A stretch of DNA of 64,000 nucleotides from an uncultured Acidimicrobiales bacterium (GTDB taxonomy: Bacteria; Actinomycetota; Acidimicrobiia; Acidimicrobiales; SZUA-35), in the NCBI GenBank assembly GCA_937997485.1, contig CALKTH010000037.1, positions 26,830 to 90,829 on the forward strand. The letters are read 5' to 3'. The notes under the pieces are model-generated. The model saw only the letters and a list, made by a program, of their open reading frames with translations. It did not search any database and was not told the DNA's origin. Position numbers and translations under genes: made by a program. This document shows, one piece after another, positions 18,467-26,374 of this stretch. Positions within the stretch are counted from its first letter, which is position 1. Every line of letters begins with the position of its first letter.

Positions 18467-18778
18467 GTGCGGTCTCTTTGCCTCCTTGTCCTCTCACTTG
18501 CGCTCGTCGTCTCGTGCTCGAGCGAAGACGAGCCAACGGCGGCTGAGCGATTCGCTGCGTTGGAGGGTCGAGAACTCACCGAGGCCGAGGTCGCAGATCG
18601 TCAAACCACCGCCCGATTCCTGTGCGGACTCGACGACGCGGTGCTGCGCGAGCTCTGGAGCCAGATGGACAACGACCAGTTGGCTTTTCAGGACGTGGTG
18701 TTCACCAGCGAGTGCGGCGACCGCAATCCGCTTTACGCAGCCGCGACCGGCCGGTTCACCACAACAGCCGAGGGCTGA
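18467..18778 (+). CDS. Small putative lipoprotein, uncharacterised
   Basis: 103 residues from GTG 18467. The N-terminus VRSLCLLVLSLALVVSCSSE is a lipoprotein signal peptide with lipobox VVSC, so Cys-17 would be lipidated on the outer face of the membrane. The rest is a short polar, acidic domain with two further cysteines. It is divergent from recA, and the recA SOS box lies 47 bases upstream of its start, so DNA-damage control of this gene is possible. The last codons are part of a 12-bp direct repeat (AGGGCTGACAGC at 18771 and 18788). No family recognised. Confidence 0.6.
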   Translation: MRSLCLLVLSLALVVSCSSEDEPTAAERFAALEGRELTEAEVADRQTTARFLCGLDDAVLRELWSQMDNDQLAFQDVVFTSECGDRNPLYAAATGRFTTTAEG

Positions 18779-18799
18779 CAGCGGTAGAGGGCTGACAGC

Positions 18800-19702
18800 T
18801 CACTCCCGGAAGGCGGCGGCGGACTCGCTGAGGAAACGGTCGAGGATGGTATTGCGGTCGCCCTCCGCTCCGAGGTTGAAGTCGGGGATGATCACCTCGT
18901 CCACGCCCATCTCAGCGAAGGCGCCGAGTTGGACAGCCACTTCTTCCGGAGTGCCGATCAGTGAGGGGCGCGGGATCTCTCGGGCCCGTAGGCCCGCCGA
19001 CTGTTCTTCAGATTCACAAAGGAAGAGCAGCGCCACCGCTGAGCGCTGAATCTCCTTGGGATCTCGACCGAGCGCTTCACAGTGAGCGTCGAGCACTCCG
19101 ATCTTCTGCGCCATGATCTCGGGAGTTGCCCACACGTTCCATTCGTCGGCGTACTGCGCGACCATGCGTAGCGTCTTCTTCTCGCCGCCACCGCCGATCA
19201 GAATGGGCAGCGAGCCCACGGGCTTGGGGCTCAATGGCGCATCGACCATCTGGTAGTGCGCCCCGTCGAGCGAGAAGCGTGCGTCGGACCGAAGGCCCTG
19301 GAAGATCTGGAGCGCCTCTTCGAGCTTTTGGAATCGCTCGGTAAACGTGCCGTACTCGATGCCGTAGAACGTGTGCTCGTTCTCTTGCCAGCCTGCACCG
19401 ACGCCCAGCACCACGCGGCCCTTGGCGATGTGATCGGTCGTGACGGCCTGATTCATCAGCACCGCGGGATTGCGATACGTGTTTCCGACCACGAGCGGAC
19501 CGAGCCGCACCCGCTCGGTCGCCTGCGCCAATCCAGCCAACAGCGCCCACACCTCATGGAACGGCTGCTCGACGTCGCCTTGGAAGGGCATGAAGTGATC
19601 AGCGACCCAGAGGCCGTCCCAGCCGGTCTCCTCGGCGCGCACGCCGCTCCGCAGGATCTCGTCCCACTCGTGTCCGTTTCCGATCCAATGGCTGAAGCGC
19701 AT
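18800..19702 (-). CDS. LLM-class F420-dependent oxidoreductase
   Basis: 300 residues of the luciferase-like monooxygenase fold. VRLGPLVVGNTYRNPAVLMN and GRVVLGVGAGWQENEHTFYG are hallmark segments of the F420-dependent actinobacterial branch, and PILIGGGGEKKTLRMVAQYA is the cofactor phosphate-binding loop. It probably carries out hydride transfer with reduced coenzyme F420; the substrate is unknown. It stands alone between the lipoprotein and the cytochrome b gene. Confidence 0.88.
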   Translation of the reverse strand: MRFSHWIGNGHEWDEILRSGVRAEETGWDGLWVADHFMPFQGDVEQPFHEVWALLAGLAQATERVRLGPLVVGNTYRNPAVLMNQAVTTDHIAKGRVVLGVGAGWQENEHTFYGIEYGTFTERFQKLEEALQIFQGLRSDARFSLDGAHYQMVDAPLSPKPVGSLPILIGGGGEKKTLRMVAQYADEWNVWATPEIMAQKIGVLDAHCEALGRDPKEIQRSAVALLFLCESEEQSAGLRAREIPRPSLIGTPEEVAVQLGAFAEMGVDEVIIPDFNLGAEGDRNTILDRFLSESAAAFRE

Positions 19703-19855
19703 GACCCGAAACTAGGCGTGGTTGGAGCAGGGAACCAGACGCAGCTGAACAACTTCGGAACCAACCCTCTCGGGGAAGGTGAACTGTGTGACCCTGGTTG
19801 AGACCTACCTGACGACACACCCGCACGCCATGTCCCAGGGGCAGGAGAACCTCCC

Positions 19856-20698
19856 ATGACTGCTATCGCTGAACCGCCACCGAATACCGAGCAACCCGCC
19901 AAAGGGCCCGCCAGTCCCGACTCGTCGGGCCGGGTGGCGATCTTCAAGCACTCCCGAGCTTCCCGTTGGATGCACTGGATCAACTTCCCGCTGCTCACCA
20001 TCATGATTTGGAGCGGACTCCGCATCTACTGGTCCGACGTTCGGGATCCGTTCGGGGTCGGCGTTGGTGCCTGGCACTGGTTCGATCTGCTTCCCGACTA
20101 CGTGAACGAAAAGCTCGGGCTCGAACGCCGCCTGGCCCGAGGCCTCGCCTTCCACTTCGCCTTCGGCTGGCTCTTCACGATCAACGGCGTCGCCTACGGA
20201 CTCCACCTCTGGCGGAGCAAGGAGTGGAAGCACATCGCTCCCGAGCGCACGTCTCTCAAGGACAGTGCCCAAGTGATGCTGTACGACGCCACCTTCGGCA
20301 AGTTTGGCAGGCTTCCGCCTCAGGGCCGCTACAACGCCGCCCAGCGTGTGAGCTACTCGCTCATCATCTTCCTCGGTGCGCTCGTTGTGCTCACTGGCCT
20401 CGCCATCTACAAGCCCACGCAGTTGAGCTTCCTGACCGCGAGCTTCGGCGGCTACGAGAACGCACGAGCCATCCACTTCTTCACGACGATGGGCTTCCTG
20501 CTTTTCTTCGTTGTCCACATCATGCAGGTCCTTCGGGCCGGCTGGGGCAACTTCGCCAGCATGGTCACCGGCTACGAACTCGAATCCAAGAAGGAATGGC
20601 AAGCCCGCATTGCCATGAGCCGAGCTGAGGACGCCATGGAGGCCGAACTCGCCGAACAAGCAAACGCATCGACCGAGGAGGTCTCGAACAATGGCTGA
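19856..20698 (+). CDS. Cytochrome b561-type membrane subunit
   Basis: 280 residues with about four membrane helices and conserved histidines suited to two b-type haems (KHSRASRWMHWINFP, ARGLAFHFAFGWLF, NARAIHFFTTMGF, FFVVHIMQVL). It resembles the di-haem subunit family of YedZ, formate dehydrogenase gamma and hydrogenase cytochrome b. ATG 19856 follows AGGAG by eight bases. The stop overlaps the start of the molybdopterin enzyme gene, so it is the probable quinone-side electron partner of that enzyme. Confidence 0.85.
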   Translation: MTAIAEPPPNTEQPAKGPASPDSSGRVAIFKHSRASRWMHWINFPLLTIMIWSGLRIYWSDVRDPFGVGVGAWHWFDLLPDYVNEKLGLERRLARGLAFHFAFGWLFTINGVAYGLHLWRSKEWKHIAPERTSLKDSAQVMLYDATFGKFGRLPPQGRYNAAQRVSYSLIIFLGALVVLTGLAIYKPTQLSFLTASFGGYENARAIHFFTTMGFLLFFVVHIMQVLRAGWGNFASMVTGYELESKKEWQARIAMSRAEDAMEAELAEQANASTEEVSNNG

Positions 20699-21500
20699 CA
20701 AGACCACACCCACCGACGCCGAGCGTCAGGCGTACTACGACGCCCAAACCGCCAACGATCCAATCATCTCCGCTGAGGCCTACAAGACCCGCTCACGGCG
20801 CTCCGCCCTTGTTGGCGGTGTCGCTGCCCTCGCCGGCTTCGGAGGCTGGCGCTGGATTCAGGGTCAGCCCGAAGTCGACAACATTCCGCAGGTGCTGCGC
20901 AACACGCACAAGTTCAACGAGGCGCTGTGGGGCAACCTCCACCGAGACAACCACCTGGCTCCCACCTTCGCCGCACCCGACAGCACGCCGATTCGAGTCA
21001 ACGGTCGACGCGGCATGGAAGAAGAGGAGATCGACCTCGACGCCTGGCGCCTCCGAGTGATCGGTCCAGACGGCAACCAAATCGGCGAACATGTCATGAC
21101 CGACATCGAAGCGCTGCCGAAGGTCGAATGGACCGTCGAGCACAAGTGTGTCGAGGGCTGGAGCCACGTCATCACCTGGGGCGGCACCGCCTTCAGCAAC
21201 TTCGCCGCTCTCTATGCCGACCAGATCGGTGGGAGCACGGACTTCGTCAACTTCAACACGCCGGACATGGGCTATCCGGTCAGCCTGGACTGGGCATCAA
21301 TGATGCACCCGCAGACCGTGTTGGCCTACGAGCTCAACAACGAGCGGCTGAACTTCGACCACGGGGCACCAGTTCGTCTGGCCACCCCGCTCAAGTACGG
21401 CATCAAGCAAATCAAGCGCATCGGCACCATCGAGTTCAGCAACACACGGGGTGACGACTTCTGGGAGACCCGCGGCTACGACTGGTACTCACACCTCTGA
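20691..21500 (+). CDS. Molybdopterin-dependent oxidoreductase, sulfite-oxidase/MsrP fold
   Basis: 269 residues. The Mo-coordinating Cys is in VEHKCVEGWSHVITWGG, the core signature of the SUOX fold, and YAWELNNERL-like and GAPVRLATPLKYGIKQIK segments follow the family pattern. The N-terminus has RSRRSALVGGVAALAGF, a twin-arginine-like motif before a hydrophobic stretch, which suggests Tat export with a retained membrane anchor. ATG 20691 has GAGGAGG upstream and overlaps the cytochrome b gene by 8 bases. The pair recalls MsrPQ, which repairs oxidised methionines, but the substrate cannot be told from sequence. Confidence 0.87.
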   Translation: MADKTTPTDAERQAYYDAQTANDPIISAEAYKTRSRRSALVGGVAALAGFGGWRWIQGQPEVDNIPQVLRNTHKFNEALWGNLHRDNHLAPTFAAPDSTPIRVNGRRGMEEEEIDLDAWRLRVIGPDGNQIGEHVMTDIEALPKVEWTVEHKCVEGWSHVITWGGTAFSNFAALYADQIGGSTDFVNFNTPDMGYPVSLDWASMMHPQTVLAYELNNERLNFDHGAPVRLATPLKYGIKQIKRIGTIEFSNTRGDDFWETRGYDWYSHL

Positions 21501-21516
21501 TCAGCAGGCGGCCTCC

Positions 21517-22779
21517 TCATGCTGTCTCGAGCAGAAGGCGGCGGAGGAGGTCGAGGAGGGTGATCGCGGAGAACTGCCGGATGCGTTCTCGGTCACCCGG
21601 GAGGCGAACGGTGGTGGCCACCGCGCCGTCGGCGGAACTGACGGCCAGGCAGACGGTGCCCACGGGCTTGCCTTCGGACTCGTCCGGCCCGGCAACACCG
21701 GTGGTGGCCAGGCCGATGTCGGCTCCCATCGCCTGGGCCACGCCCTCGGCCATGGCGACCGCCGCGGGCTCGCTGATCACCGGCCCCTCGGGCACGCCGA
21801 GCAACTTGTATTTCACCTCGTTCTGGTAGGCGACGACACCGCCCTGGAACGCCTTGCTGGCCCCCGGAACAGCACAGAGGCGGCCGGCCACGTACCCGCC
21901 GGTCAATGACTCGGCCACTGCGACGGTCAGGCCCCGCTCGGTCAGCAACCGGATGACCACGGCCTCCATGTTCTCGTCATCCTGCCCAAAGATGACATGG
22001 CCGATGATGGGCTCGAGCACCGCCTGCTCGGTGTCGAGCATCGCCTCCACAGCTGCTTCATCCTCGGCCTTGGCCGTGATGCGAACCTTGAGTCCTTCCA
22101 CGCCGCTGGCCAGAAAAGCCAGCGTGGGGTTGCCTGCCGCGTCGAGCTGTTCGATGCGCTCAGCCAGCATCTCGGAAAGACCCGATTCGCTCTGCCCCCA
22201 CGTTCGGAGGACCCGGCTCTTGATGACACCGGTGTCGCCCGCCATCTCCCGGAGGTGGGGGATGACCGTTCCGATGACCATCTCCTTCATCTCGTACGGC
22301 ACGCCGGGCACGGCGAAGATGACCTTCTCGCCACTGGTGCCGACAGGGCACACCAACCCGGGGGCCGTTCCTGGTTGCTGCGGAATCGCTGAGCCCCCGA
22401 CGGGGATCATGGCCTGGCGCAGGTTGTTCTCCGGCATCACGCGGCCTCGACTCTCGAACATGTCCCGAATCCGAGCGGCAATGGTTTCATCCATCTCCAT
22501 CTCGACACCGGACATATCGGGCCCCATGAGTTCGGCGATCAGCTCGCGAGTGATGTCGTCCTGTGTCGGGCCGAGTCCGCCACAGCAGATCACGGCATCG
22601 GACCGCTCAATGGCCTGGCGAAGCACGGCCCGGATGCGATCCGGATTGTCGCCAACCTTCGTCTGGTAGTGACTGTTCAGGCCGGCTGCCGCCAACTCCT
22701 GACCGATCCACGACGAGTTGGTATCGACGATTTGCCCGAGCAACAGCTCGGTTCCGATCGCCACGACCTCGACCTGCAT
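21517..22779 (-). CDS. cinA: CinA-family nicotinamide mononucleotide deamidase
   Basis: 420 residues. The N-terminal MoaB/MogA-like COG1058 domain begins VVAIGTELLLGQIVDTNS and has CCGGLGPTQDDITRE. The C-terminal PncC domain has VAVAESLTGGYVAGRL and LATTGVAGPDE. CinA proteins recycle NMN by deamidation and hydrolyse ADP-ribose; the gene often precedes recA, as here in relaxed form. GAGGAG lies just before ATG 22779. pgsA stops 14 bases upstream, forming the rimO-pgsA-cinA set. Confidence 0.94.
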   Translation of the reverse strand: MQVEVVAIGTELLLGQIVDTNSSWIGQELAAAGLNSHYQTKVGDNPDRIRAVLRQAIERSDAVICCGGLGPTQDDITRELIAELMGPDMSGVEMEMDETIAARIRDMFESRGRVMPENNLRQAMIPVGGSAIPQQPGTAPGLVCPVGTSGEKVIFAVPGVPYEMKEMVIGTVIPHLREMAGDTGVIKSRVLRTWGQSESGLSEMLAERIEQLDAAGNPTLAFLASGVEGLKVRITAKAEDEAAVEAMLDTEQAVLEPIIGHVIFGQDDENMEAVVIRLLTERGLTVAVAESLTGGYVAGRLCAVPGASKAFQGGVVAYQNEVKYKLLGVPEGPVISEPAAVAMAEGVAQAMGADIGLATTGVAGPDESEGKPVGTVCLAVSSADGAVATTVRLPGDRERIRQFSAITLLDLLRRLLLETA

Positions 22780-22793
22780 GTGTGCTCCTCGTC

Positions 22794-23408
22794 TCAGCGA
22801 GCGCCACTGGTGCGAAGCGCCGCTCTTCCGTCGAGAACGTACTGGGCGCCGCTCACAAGTGTGAACACGACGGCGAGCCAGAGGAAGCCATCAGCGACCC
22901 AGAACGCGTCGTCAAGCCACGGCAACAGCGCAAATGCGATCACGAGCCCCTGCACGAACACCTTGTACTTGCCCGAGGGACGGGCCGGAATCGCCAAGCC
23001 CCGCTTGGCCCAATAGGACCGATAGATCTGTATGCTCACTTCGCGAATGGTGATGAGGATCCAGGGCACAACGTGGAAGCGGCCGACGCTCACAAGAGCG
23101 AAGCCAGCCAACAGCACCACGGCCTTGTCTGCCAACGGGTCGACGAAGGCGCCGAACTTGGTGGGTTTCGCGTGACGGGCGAGCTTGCCGTCGAAGAAAT
23201 CGGAGGCGCCGAGAACCATCGCCAAGGCGAACGTGAGCCACCGGAACCCGCTCCCCCGGTCGGGTGAGGTGATCGGTCCGATCTCGAGAATCATCCACGC
23301 CAGCACGGGGGCGAGGATCAACCGGCCCACGGTCAGCCCATTCGCCGCCAGGGCGTAACGGGAGCTGCCGATCAGGTCGCGCTCAACGACACCCGCAGCG
23401 TCAGACAT
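22794..23408 (-). CDS. pgsA: CDP-diacylglycerol-glycerol-3-phosphate 3-phosphatidyltransferase
   Basis: 204 residues with about six membrane helices. The CDP-alcohol phosphotransferase signature DG(x2)AR(x8)G(x3)D(x3)D is intact in SDFFDGKLARHAKPTKFGAF plus VDPLADK. The enzyme makes phosphatidylglycerol phosphate in the inner membrane. ATG 23408 is preferred to the GTG two codons upstream. It lies between rimO (17 bases upstream) and cinA, the common actinobacterial order. Confidence 0.92.
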   Translation of the reverse strand: MSDAAGVVERDLIGSSRYALAANGLTVGRLILAPVLAWMILEIGPITSPDRGSGFRWLTFALAMVLGASDFFDGKLARHAKPTKFGAFVDPLADKAVVLLAGFALVSVGRFHVVPWILITIREVSIQIYRSYWAKRGLAIPARPSGKYKVFVQGLVIAFALLPWLDDAFWVADGFLWLAVVFTLVSGAQYVLDGRAALRTSGAR

Positions 23409-23425
23409 CGGCACAGTCTGTCACG

Positions 23426-24682
23426 TCAGCCGGGTGGCGCGGCGATGAGGTCCGGGCCCTCGGCGTTGATGGCTTCCACCGTGTGGAAGGCGCCGACCTC
23501 GAGGCGAGCTGGCAGCTGGACGACGCCATCGATCTCAGGGGCCTCGCGATGCGTGCGACCGATACCCGGCTCGTCCACGAGCACCTCAATGGTTTCGCCG
23601 ATGAGCGAGTCTCGCGACTCCATCGTGATCTGATCTTGGAGCTCACGAAGCTCGGCCAGTCGCTCATTCATGAGTGACTGGGGGACGGCGCCGTCGAGGT
23701 CGTAGGCGTAGGTTCCCTCTTCCGGGCTGTACGCGAAGAAGCCGCACCAGTCGACACGAGCCTCTTCCACGAAGGCCAACAGCTGATCGTGATCATCCTC
23801 GGTCTCGCCCGGATAGCCCACGATGAAGTTGCTTCGGAATGCCGCCTCCGGTTCCCGAGCCCGAATGGCCTCGATCCGCTCCAAGAAGAGCTCGCCCTTG
23901 CCCCACCGACGCATGCGTCGCATCAAGGGCGGGCTGACATGTTGCAGCGAGAGATCGAAGTACGGAATACCGGTGGCGCAGATCGTGTCGATCAACGCAT
24001 CGGTGAGATCGGATGGATAGAGGTAGAGCAGCCGAGTGCGGTCCACACGTTCTGCCACCTGTTGGACCAGCGGAATGATAGATCGCTCACCCTGCCCCTG
24101 GTCCCGGCCGAACGCTGCGAGGTCCTGGGCGACCAGGACGATCTCTTTGGCTTCCAGCTGATCGACCTCGGCCAGGATCGACTCGATCGAACGGCTCCGT
24201 TGCTTGCCTCGGAAGGTGGGAATGGCGCAGAAGCCACAGTTGCGGTCACAACCTTCGGCCACCTTCACGTACGCCCACGGCGAGGTCGACTTCGGGCGGG
24301 GCAGTTCGAGCAGATCCAGGCTGGGAACCTTCAGATCTGCCGCCGTCCGCGTCTTGCCGAGCGTGACGGGCACTCCAAAGCCGGCCACCTGGTCGACCTC
24401 CGGCAGTGCCTCGGCCAACTCGTCGCCGTAACGCTCCGCCATGCAGCCGGTGACGATCAGTTCGGCGCCGTCCTGCTTGAGGTCTTCCAGGGCCAGGATC
24501 GTGTCGACGCTTTCCTGGCGAGCCTCGCCGATGAAGGCGCAGGTATTCACCACTACGACGTCTGCAGCATCGGCAGACGGTGCGACGGTCATGCCGTCGG
24601 CCAGCATCGTCCCTTCGAGCTTGTCGGAGTCGACTTGGTTCTTCGGACACCCGAGTGTCTCGATCCAGTACGTGCGAGCCAT
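23426..24682 (-). CDS. rimO: Ribosomal protein S12 methylthiotransferase RimO
   Basis: 418 residues from ATG 24682. WIETLGCPKNQVDSDKLEG and VVNTCAFIGEARQES are the RimO version of the UPF0004 domain, and EGCDRNCGFCAIPTFRGKQR carries the radical-SAM cysteines. The C-terminal TRAM domain is present. RimO methylthiolates Asp-88 of ribosomal protein S12. It is paralogous to MiaB at 10165; GCPKNQ rather than GCQMNE at the N-terminus separates them. Confidence 0.94.
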   Translation of the reverse strand: MARTYWIETLGCPKNQVDSDKLEGTMLADGMTVAPSADAADVVVVNTCAFIGEARQESVDTILALEDLKQDGAELIVTGCMAERYGDELAEALPEVDQVAGFGVPVTLGKTRTAADLKVPSLDLLELPRPKSTSPWAYVKVAEGCDRNCGFCAIPTFRGKQRSRSIESILAEVDQLEAKEIVLVAQDLAAFGRDQGQGERSIIPLVQQVAERVDRTRLLYLYPSDLTDALIDTICATGIPYFDLSLQHVSPPLMRRMRRWGKGELFLERIEAIRAREPEAAFRSNFIVGYPGETEDDHDQLLAFVEEARVDWCGFFAYSPEEGTYAYDLDGAVPQSLMNERLAELRELQDQITMESRDSLIGETIEVLVDEPGIGRTHREAPEIDGVVQLPARLEVGAFHTVEAINAEGPDLIAAPPG

Positions 24683-24780
24683 GAGGCGATCAAGGCTATG
24701 CCCTGCCGCCCGAGTAGCGATCAGCCCTCGTGGGAACCAGCGCGTTGCGCTGGTGGAGCGACGCGACGACACTGAGTCAC

Positions 24781-25413
24781 ATGTCTTCGGTCGACCAGCT
24801 TGCCTCGCCAGTCGAGACCGATCCCCAGTGGGAGCAAGGCGGCGGTGGCTTCGGCCGCCTCATCGCCGGTGCTGCGCTCGTGGCCGTAGCGCTGTGGCTC
24901 GTGCCGTTCGGTCTCGTTTCCATCGGCCGAGCGGCTCTCGACATCGAGCAGAATCTGCGCATCGTTCAGACGTTGCGCACCGATGGGCGGCTCGACCCCG
25001 ATCTCGAACTCCGTCGAGACTTCGTTGTGTGGGACTTCACGCACGGCCCGCACGTGAAGGTGACCGCCGATGCCGGTTCGGGCGAGGTCAGAGGCGTGAT
25101 CGAGGTCGTCGAAGACCGCCTCCGGGCCGACGGTTTCAGCCGGGTCTCCGGCGCGACAGGCACCAGTCCCGAGAGTGACGTGTTCGCCCGCAATCGGGCA
25201 GACTCGCTCGACGCTGACTGGATCATCGTCAAGGCGAGCGATGCCGATCCAGACACCATCGAGATCATCCATACGGTCTTCGATACCGACACCGTTGCTG
25301 CTCTTCCGATTCTCGGGCCGATCGCCCTCGCACTCTTGCTCGCAGGGTTGGTCGTCGCCTGGCAGGGCCTGTCGCGACGCCGAGGCCTCGATCCTCGCCC
25401 GCCTCCTGGATGA
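24781..25413 (+). CDS. Membrane-anchored protein, uncharacterised
   Basis: 210 residues from ATG 24781. A first membrane helix lies at about 28-50 (IAGAALVAVALWLVPFGLV), a soluble extracytoplasmic domain at about 52-170, and a second helix at about 178-200 before a basic C-terminus RRRGLD. The central domain has alternating charged and hydrophobic residues but no motif I recognise. Its stop overlaps the start of the TspO gene as ATGA, so the two are co-translated. Confidence 0.7.
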   Translation: MSSVDQLASPVETDPQWEQGGGGFGRLIAGAALVAVALWLVPFGLVSIGRAALDIEQNLRIVQTLRTDGRLDPDLELRRDFVVWDFTHGPHVKVTADAGSGEVRGVIEVVEDRLRADGFSRVSGATGTSPESDVFARNRADSLDADWIIVKASDADPDTIEIIHTVFDTDTVAALPILGPIALALLLAGLVVAWQGLSRRRGLDPRPPPG

Positions 25414-25796
25414 CGTTCTTCGAGAGCCTCGTCAAACCTGGGTGGATCCCTCCGGACTGGGCGTTTCCCGCGGCGTGGTTCACCCTCTGGACCCTCCAAG
25501 CGATCGCACTCGTGCTGCTACTCGGGAGCGGACGGCCGGGCCGAACGTTGGCGATTGCGCTTCTCGTCGTCCACTTCGTCACTGCAGTCGCGTGGCAGTC
25601 AGTGGTGTTCGGACCCGGTCGGCTGACGCTGGCTGCGTGGTGGCTTGTTCTCGTCCTGGTTTTGGTGGTCGCCGCGGTCATGGCGGCGGCCCGCGTTCAT
25701 GGTCTCGCCGCACTCCTCATCGCACCAACCGTTCTCTGGGTCAGCGTCGCCACCGCCCTCGGCTTTGCTTTGCTCAGACTGAACCCGAACGCGTGA
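25410..25796 (+). CDS. tspO: TspO/MBR-family (peripheral benzodiazepine receptor-like) membrane protein
   Basis: 128 residues with about four to five helices. KPGWIPPDWAFPAAWFTLW matches the TspO N-terminal signature and VLWVSVATALGFALLRLN its last helix. TspO proteins bind tetrapyrroles and cholesterol-like ligands and act in stress sensing or porphyrin handling. This copy is shorter than the usual 155-160 residues and the middle helix is poor in the conserved Trp/Asn residues, so it is a divergent or reduced member. Confidence 0.72.
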   Translation: MTFFESLVKPGWIPPDWAFPAAWFTLWTLQAIALVLLLGSGRPGRTLAIALLVVHFVTAVAWQSVVFGPGRLTLAAWWLVLVLVLVVAAVMAAARVHGLAALLIAPTVLWVSVATALGFALLRLNPNA

Positions 25797-25800
25797 TCGG

Positions 25801-26352
25801 CTAGCTCTCGAGCTCTCGGGCTCGGCGCAGCTTCTCGGCCAACGGCACAGCAAGTCCCACGATCACAAGTGTGAGAACACCCACGATGGCCAGCAGCGCC
25901 GTACTCGCCCCGTCCTCCGGTGGCTCCTCGATCAGGAACGAAGACGCGGGGCTCGCGATGTCGGCCGGTGGCGGCGCGGTCACGGTGTAGGTGAAGGCAA
26001 ACGCACCATCGATCACGTCGTTGTCGGAATCGATCATCTCGTAGCGCACCAAGTACTGGCCTTCCTGCGTCAGCGGATCGAAGACGAAGCGGGCTACGGA
26101 GGGCTCGGGTTGTTCTATCGTCCCGTCGACGAGGGAGCCATCTGGTGCCTCGAGCGAGACCTCGACCGAGGTCAGGCCCGTGGTGAAGTACAGATCGAGG
26201 TCGGCCACTTCGCCGCCGACTTCGGATCCGAAGCCAGGTGAGACAGCGGCAATCTCACCGTGCGCCCACGCCGGAGAAGCCAGCGCAAGGAGCAACACTG
26301 CGACGCTGGACATCCAGACCAAAGGCCGTCGAGATCGGCGAGACAGGGGCAT
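25801..26352 (-). CDS. CopC-like secreted copper-binding domain protein
   Basis: 183 residues. The signal peptide ends in SPAWA, leaving a mature N-terminal His (HGEIAAVSPGFGSEV), the residue that binds Cu(II) in CopC. The beta-sandwich continues with FVFDPLTQEGQYLVRYEMI, and a C-terminal membrane anchor lies at about 152-174 (LLAIVGVLTLVIVGLAVPL). The usual DGHPVSG segment that gives the second His is replaced by DNDVIDG, so the full copper site is not evident. No CopD is adjacent. Confidence 0.82.
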   Translation of the reverse strand: MPLSRRSRRPLVWMSSVAVLLLALASPAWAHGEIAAVSPGFGSEVGGEVADLDLYFTTGLTSVEVSLEAPDGSLVDGTIEQPEPSVARFVFDPLTQEGQYLVRYEMIDSDNDVIDGAFAFTYTVTAPPPADIASPASSFLIEEPPEDGASTALLAIVGVLTLVIVGLAVPLAEKLRRARELES

Positions 26353-26374
26353 CGCGCCAGGCTAGGCAGGCTCT

